The translations under genes were made by a program, and so were the position numbers. DNA of 64,000 nt from JABFRJ01 sp964389095 (GTDB lineage: Bacteria > Pseudomonadota > Alphaproteobacteria > Rhizobiales > Hyphomicrobiaceae), in the NCBI GenBank assembly GCA_964389095.1, contig CAYMEB010000001.1:34666-98665 (forward strand). The letters run 5' to 3'. A model generated the notes under the pieces. It had not been told where the DNA came from. It worked only from the letters and a program-made list of their open reading frames with translations, and ran no database searches. Of this stretch, positions 60,908-64,000 are shown in pieces. Every line of letters begins with the position of its first letter. The stretch's first letter is position 1.

Positions 60908-62764
60908 ATGGCGCGCCGCTTCATCGGCGGCTTGACATGCCTGGCTGTGGTTCTGGCGCAACTGCCGGCGGGGCTCGTCGGCGCGCGTCCGGCGGCGGCC
61001 CAGGGCGTGACCAGCCGGGCCGATTACGAGGCCTGCCAGACCAACGACGAGGCGGCGTTCAAGCGTGCCATCGAGGCGCTGACGCACAAGGGGCTGCAGA
61101 CCGGCCTTTCGGGCATCGACTATCGTGCGGTGGTGGCCGAGGAGTGGCGTCGCATCGGCATGGACGAGCAGATCGACAAACAGGTCGATCAGGCGATCGG
61201 CGAGGTGCGCGACGAGACCAGTTGGGGCCGGCTCATCCAGAGCCTGGGTTCGAAGGAGCGCGCGCAGGAACTCGCCGTGTCCGTGGCCGAGCGCGTGTTC
61301 AAGTCGGAAGCGATGCGGACCAACATCGAGACGTTGGCCGGCGGTGTCGGCCGCGCGATCGGCAAGCGGATCGAAGTGGCGACGGCGGATACGGCGGAAC
61401 CGGCGATGGCCTGCATGCAGGCGTTTCTCGGCCAGCGTTATGGCGCGACGGTCGCCCGTGCGGTCTCTCGCGACGCCGGCAAGGCGTATCAGGTCGATCC
61501 CAGCAAGGCAGGGGGTGAGGTCAACACCGGCCAGATCCTGACCGAGAGTGCCGGCGGGATCACCGGCGCGGTGATCCTGGTCGTTCGCCGCCAACTCGCG
61601 AACATGGCCTCGCGCGTCGGCGCCCGGGTCGTGGGCTCGGTGCTGTCGCGGCTCGTGTCGGTTGTCGCCGGCGGCGTCGGGCTCGTACTGATCGCCAAGG
61701 ACATCTGGGACTTCCGGCACGGCGTGCTCCCCATCATCTCCACGGAGATGAAGAGCCGGGCGACCAAAGAGAAGGTGCAGGACGAACTGGCGTCGGCGAT
61801 CCGCGAGCAGATCAACGACAATCTCAAGGAAATCTCGGCCCGTACCGCGGATCGCGTGGTCGAGGTCTGGCAGGACTTCCGCCGCGCCCACGCGAAGGTC
61901 CTTTCGCTGGCGGAAGCGAACCCGGCATTCAAGCAGTTCCTCGATGGGTTGAAGCCGGAGTCCTTGGCCCGCCTGGACGAAGCCGTCGGCCTGATCGTCG
62001 CCGGAGAAGGCGAGCCGGCGGTACTCAAGCGACTGGCGGACGGCTCCCTCGACACGATCGTGAACCGCCTCCCAGCGACGGCATTCGACATCGCGCGGGA
62101 GACGAAGTCGGTCGAGACGGCGCTCGCGTGGTCGCAACTCGCTGGTGAGCGGCTCGGCCAGGTCGTCGAGATGGAATTGTACCGCAAGGCGAAGCCGTCC
62201 GGTTTCACGCGCGCGAGCCTGACGCGACTGCTCGACATCGGCGATCGCATCGCCGTGCCGCGTCTTGCTGCGATCGAGCCGGCGGCCAGGACAGCGCTGC
62301 TGGAACTCGACGACCGCGACCTGCGGACGCTGGGACGCGGTCTGACGGAGCCTGAATTGGAAAGTCTCGCCGCCTATCACGCGGCGCTCGAAAAGGCGGC
62401 GGCGACACGGGTGCTCCGCGCGGTGGCGCAAACGCCCGCAAAGATGAAGGTTCTGGCGCGCGCCAGCGTCCGTGACGGTATCCTGGCCAGCAAGGATCAA
62501 GCGGCGGCGGTGGCCATGATGCTCAAGGCCGACGACGTGGTCGACATCGCCGGCCTCAACGACCATTTCGCCCTGGTCACATCGGGGCGGGTCTCCCCCG
62601 TGCTGCTCTGGGAGAAGCACACGGTCGCCGTATCCCTGGCGGGTGCAGTCTCCGCGCTCCTGCTCCTGTTCCTCCTGCGGCTCGTATTCCCCCGCCGGCC
62701 GCGCGTCATAGTCCAACAGGCGCCGAGCAAATCCGCCCCCCCGATTCGCAGCCCGCGCGGCTGA
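60908..62764 (+). CDS. Unrecognised 618-residue envelope protein
   Basis: I do not recognise a family. An N-terminal signal (about 1-30, ending AAAQG) is followed by a helical region with two Cys (YEACQTNDE, MACMQAFLG), a hydrophobic segment at about 235-260 (VVGSVLSRLVSVVAGGVGLV) with KDIWDF, then long amphipathic helices and a C-terminal transmembrane segment (about 570-597, LLLLFLLRLVF) with a short basic Pro-rich tail. It may be an inner-membrane or periplasmic scaffold. The start may be the GTG at 60881 (GGAGG 12 bases away) or this ATG. Codon use is normal for the window. Confidence 0.75.
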   Translation: MARRFIGGLTCLAVVLAQLPAGLVGARPAAAQGVTSRADYEACQTNDEAAFKRAIEALTHKGLQTGLSGIDYRAVVAEEWRRIGMDEQIDKQVDQAIGEVRDETSWGRLIQSLGSKERAQELAVSVAERVFKSEAMRTNIETLAGGVGRAIGKRIEVATADTAEPAMACMQAFLGQRYGATVARAVSRDAGKAYQVDPSKAGGEVNTGQILTESAGGITGAVILVVRRQLANMASRVGARVVGSVLSRLVSVVAGGVGLVLIAKDIWDFRHGVLPIISTEMKSRATKEKVQDELASAIREQINDNLKEISARTADRVVEVWQDFRRAHAKVLSLAEANPAFKQFLDGLKPESLARLDEAVGLIVAGEGEPAVLKRLADGSLDTIVNRLPATAFDIARETKSVETALAWSQLAGERLGQVVEMELYRKAKPSGFTRASLTRLLDIGDRIAVPRLAAIEPAARTALLELDDRDLRTLGRGLTEPELESLAAYHAALEKAAATRVLRAVAQTPAKMKVLARASVRDGILASKDQAAAVAMMLKADDVVDIAGLNDHFALVTSGRVSPVLLWEKHTVAVSLAGAVSALLLLFLLRLVFPRRPRVIVQQAPSKSAPPIRSPRG

Positions 62765-63163
62765 GATCGGCGGCCCCGCGGCCCTGCCGGCGCGCCGATG
62801 TGCCGTTCTGTCGCGCGGCTTTTCGCGGACTCCTGCCGTGTGCCGGCTTGTGGCGTCTTTGAGCCATGACGCTCAAGCCTTTGGAGAAAGACGGGCCTTT
62901 CCGGCGGCGCGCACGATTGTCGCGCCGGGAGATCATCATTGCGCTGGCGCTGACCGTGATCGCGGTCACCCTGCTGTCGACCGCACTCTCCCGGACGACG
63001 GGTTCCCCGACAGCGGACGGGGTGTCCCCTGGAGGCGCGCGGGCGGCGGAAATCAAGCGCTGAGAAATTGGTAGCGCAGCCGCCAGGTCGCCCGTCGTAT
63101 GCCCCGTGCAGCGCGGCAGGCGACCGGAGCGATAGGCACCAGGGCTAACCGCGAGTTGTCCCC
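62765..63163. other. Gap between the envelope-protein gene and purM
   Basis: About 400 bases. It holds one small frame with a membrane segment (62866-63063), listed separately. Elsewhere I see nothing. purN, often next to purM, is absent. Confidence 0.5.
62866..63063 (+). CDS. Possible small single-pass membrane protein
   Basis: 65 residues: a basic start (KPLEKDGPFRRRARLSRRE), one transmembrane segment (about 23-41, IIIALALTVIAVTLLSTAL) and a polar end. The topology is sensible, but no family is recognised and the ribosome site (TTTGAG) is poor. It could be a real small protein or chance. Confidence 0.4.
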   Translation: MTLKPLEKDGPFRRRARLSRREIIIALALTVIAVTLLSTALSRTTGSPTADGVSPGGARAAEIKR

Positions 63164-64000
63164 TCAGGTTCCGAAAGCAAGCCGACCCGAATAGCGCACG
63201 GCTTCGGCAAGGCCTTTGCCTTTGGCCATGGACGTGATCCCGCGGCCGGGTTCGACGTGACCGATCACGACCGGTATCTCCCCCGCCGCCTTCAGAGCCG
63301 CGACGACTTCCCCCGCGCGCGCGGCTTCCGCGATGACGACCATGCCGATGCCGCAGTTGAACGTGCGCAGCAACTCGGCCTCGTCGAGGTTTCCAGCGTG
63401 ACGCAGCCACGCGAACACCGGATTTGCCGTGAAGGCAGAGAGATCGATATGCGCGGCGATGCCCTGCGGCATGACCCGCGGCAGGTTCTCCGACATGCCG
63501 CCGCCGGTGATGTGGCAGAGCCCCTTCACGGCGCCGTCGCGGCCGCCGCCCGTACCGCGGATCGCGGACAGCACGGCCTTCACGTAGATCCGCGTCGGGA
63601 TCAGAAGGGCTTCGGCAACGGTTGCCGACGCCGCGAACGGTGCCGGTTTTTCCCAAGCCAGCCCCTCGCGCTCGACGAGCTTGCGCACGAGCGAATACCC
63701 GTTGGAATGCACACCACTCGACGGCAGCCCGATCAGAACGTCACCAGCAGAGATGTCGTTGCGGGGGAGAATCTCGCCCCGTTCCGCTGCGCCGACGGCG
63801 AATCCGGCGAGGTCGTAGTCGCCGTCGCGATACATGCCGGGCATCTCCGCCGTCTCGCCGCCGATCAAGGCGCATCCCGCCAGCCGGCAGCCCTCGGCGA
63901 TCCCCGCGATCACCCGGCGCGCGCTGTCGACATCGAGGCGCCCGGTAGCGAAATAGTCGAGGAAGAACAGGGGTTCGGCCCCCTGCACGACCAGATCGTT
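63164..64000 (-). CDS. purM: Phosphoribosylformylglycinamidine cyclo-ligase (partial)
   Basis: The 3' part of purM; the gene continues past the right edge. Visible: FFLDYFATGRLDVDSA, GCALIGGETAEMPGMY, DVLIGLPSSGVHSNGYSLVR, the GLCHITGGGMSENLPR loop and FNCGIGMVV. PurM closes the imidazole ring to AIR in purine synthesis with ATP. The C-terminus ends normally (YSGRLAFGT). No purN follows; the downstream neighbour is on the other strand. Confidence 0.96.
   Translation of the reverse strand, partial: NDLVVQGAEPLFFLDYFATGRLDVDSARRVIAGIAEGCRLAGCALIGGETAEMPGMYRDGDYDLAGFAVGAAERGEILPRNDISAGDVLIGLPSSGVHSNGYSLVRKLVEREGLAWEKPAPFAASATVAEALLIPTRIYVKAVLSAIRGTGGGRDGAVKGLCHITGGGMSENLPRVMPQGIAAHIDLSAFTANPVFAWLRHAGNLDEAELLRTFNCGIGMVVIAEAARAGEVVAALKAAGEIPVVIGHVEPGRGITSMAKGKGLAEAVRYSGRLAFGT

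Noticed and set aside
60758..62716. A 652-residue leftward frame opposite the unrecognised envelope protein
   Set aside because: The rightward frame has a signal peptide, ordered helices and a C-terminal anchor; the leftward frame is Arg/Asp/His-rich and featureless.

Overview
The window looks like chromosomal DNA of a high-GC alphaproteobacterium, most probably of the Hyphomicrobiales (Rhizobiales) type. This is inferred from a fused ispDF gene lying divergently next to a dusB(nifR3)-ntrB-ntrC operon, a serC leader of the kind known from this class upstream of serC-serA, a FeuP/FeuQ-like two-component pair, a DUF6455-like protein, CpdR-like and other single-domain receivers, and a degP/regulator/kinase/glnE gene order. 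Genes are dense and most long antisense reading frames are GC-codon shadows. I see no rRNA, tRNA, insertion sequence, prophage or CRISPR array.

Layout. 1-6.5 kb: the start of a sugar-type solute-binding protein, an alpha/beta hydrolase, sufE, a cytochrome P450, a D-2-hydroxyacid dehydrogenase, a small DUF4267-like membrane protein, a secreted peptidoglycan-binding protein and a lone receiver. 6.5-11 kb: a nitronate-monooxygenase-like flavoprotein, a large secreted VWA protein, a nitroreductase and a flavin-reductase-like protein. 11-19 kb: a leftward degP-regulator-kinase-glnE operon (envelope stress plus nitrogen control) and a secreted trypsin-like protease fused to a peptidoglycan-binding domain. 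19-22 kb: a rightward cassette of EF-hand protein, ECF-type sigma factor, membrane protein in the anti-sigma position and CnrX-like periplasmic sensor, the best candidate here for a poorly described signalling system. 22-28 kb: MarR regulator, ispDF, then dusB-ntrBC closed by a strong terminator, and an H-NS-family protein.

28-38 kb: an AT-richer gap, a phasin-like protein, a lipid kinase, an acetyltransferase, a parvulin foldase, hpt, a CpdR-like receiver, a NarX/NarL-like pair and the serine-biosynthesis genes serC-serA behind a serC leader RNA. 38-48 kb: a leftward RidA-GST-MFS-MFS-FAH operon that looks catabolic, the FeuPQ-like pair, a DMT exporter, an aldo/keto reductase, a DUF6455-like protein and pyrG. 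50-56 kb: a tightly overlapped operon of enoyl-CoA hydratase, 3-hydroxyacyl-CoA dehydrogenase, NDP-forming acyl-CoA ligase and aldo/keto reductase, probably for breakdown of an unusual acyl-CoA. 55-64 kb: a nitroreductase, a PilZ protein, an RTX calcium-binding protein with an inserted beta-sandwich domain, an ArnT-like membrane glycosyltransferase, an unrecognised 618-residue envelope protein, a tiny membrane protein and the 3' part of purM.

Themes: many sensory genes (four kinase/regulator pairs plus two lone receivers and an ECF cassette), nitrogen control (glnE, ntrBC) and envelope maintenance (degP, PpiC, two peptidoglycan-binding proteins).
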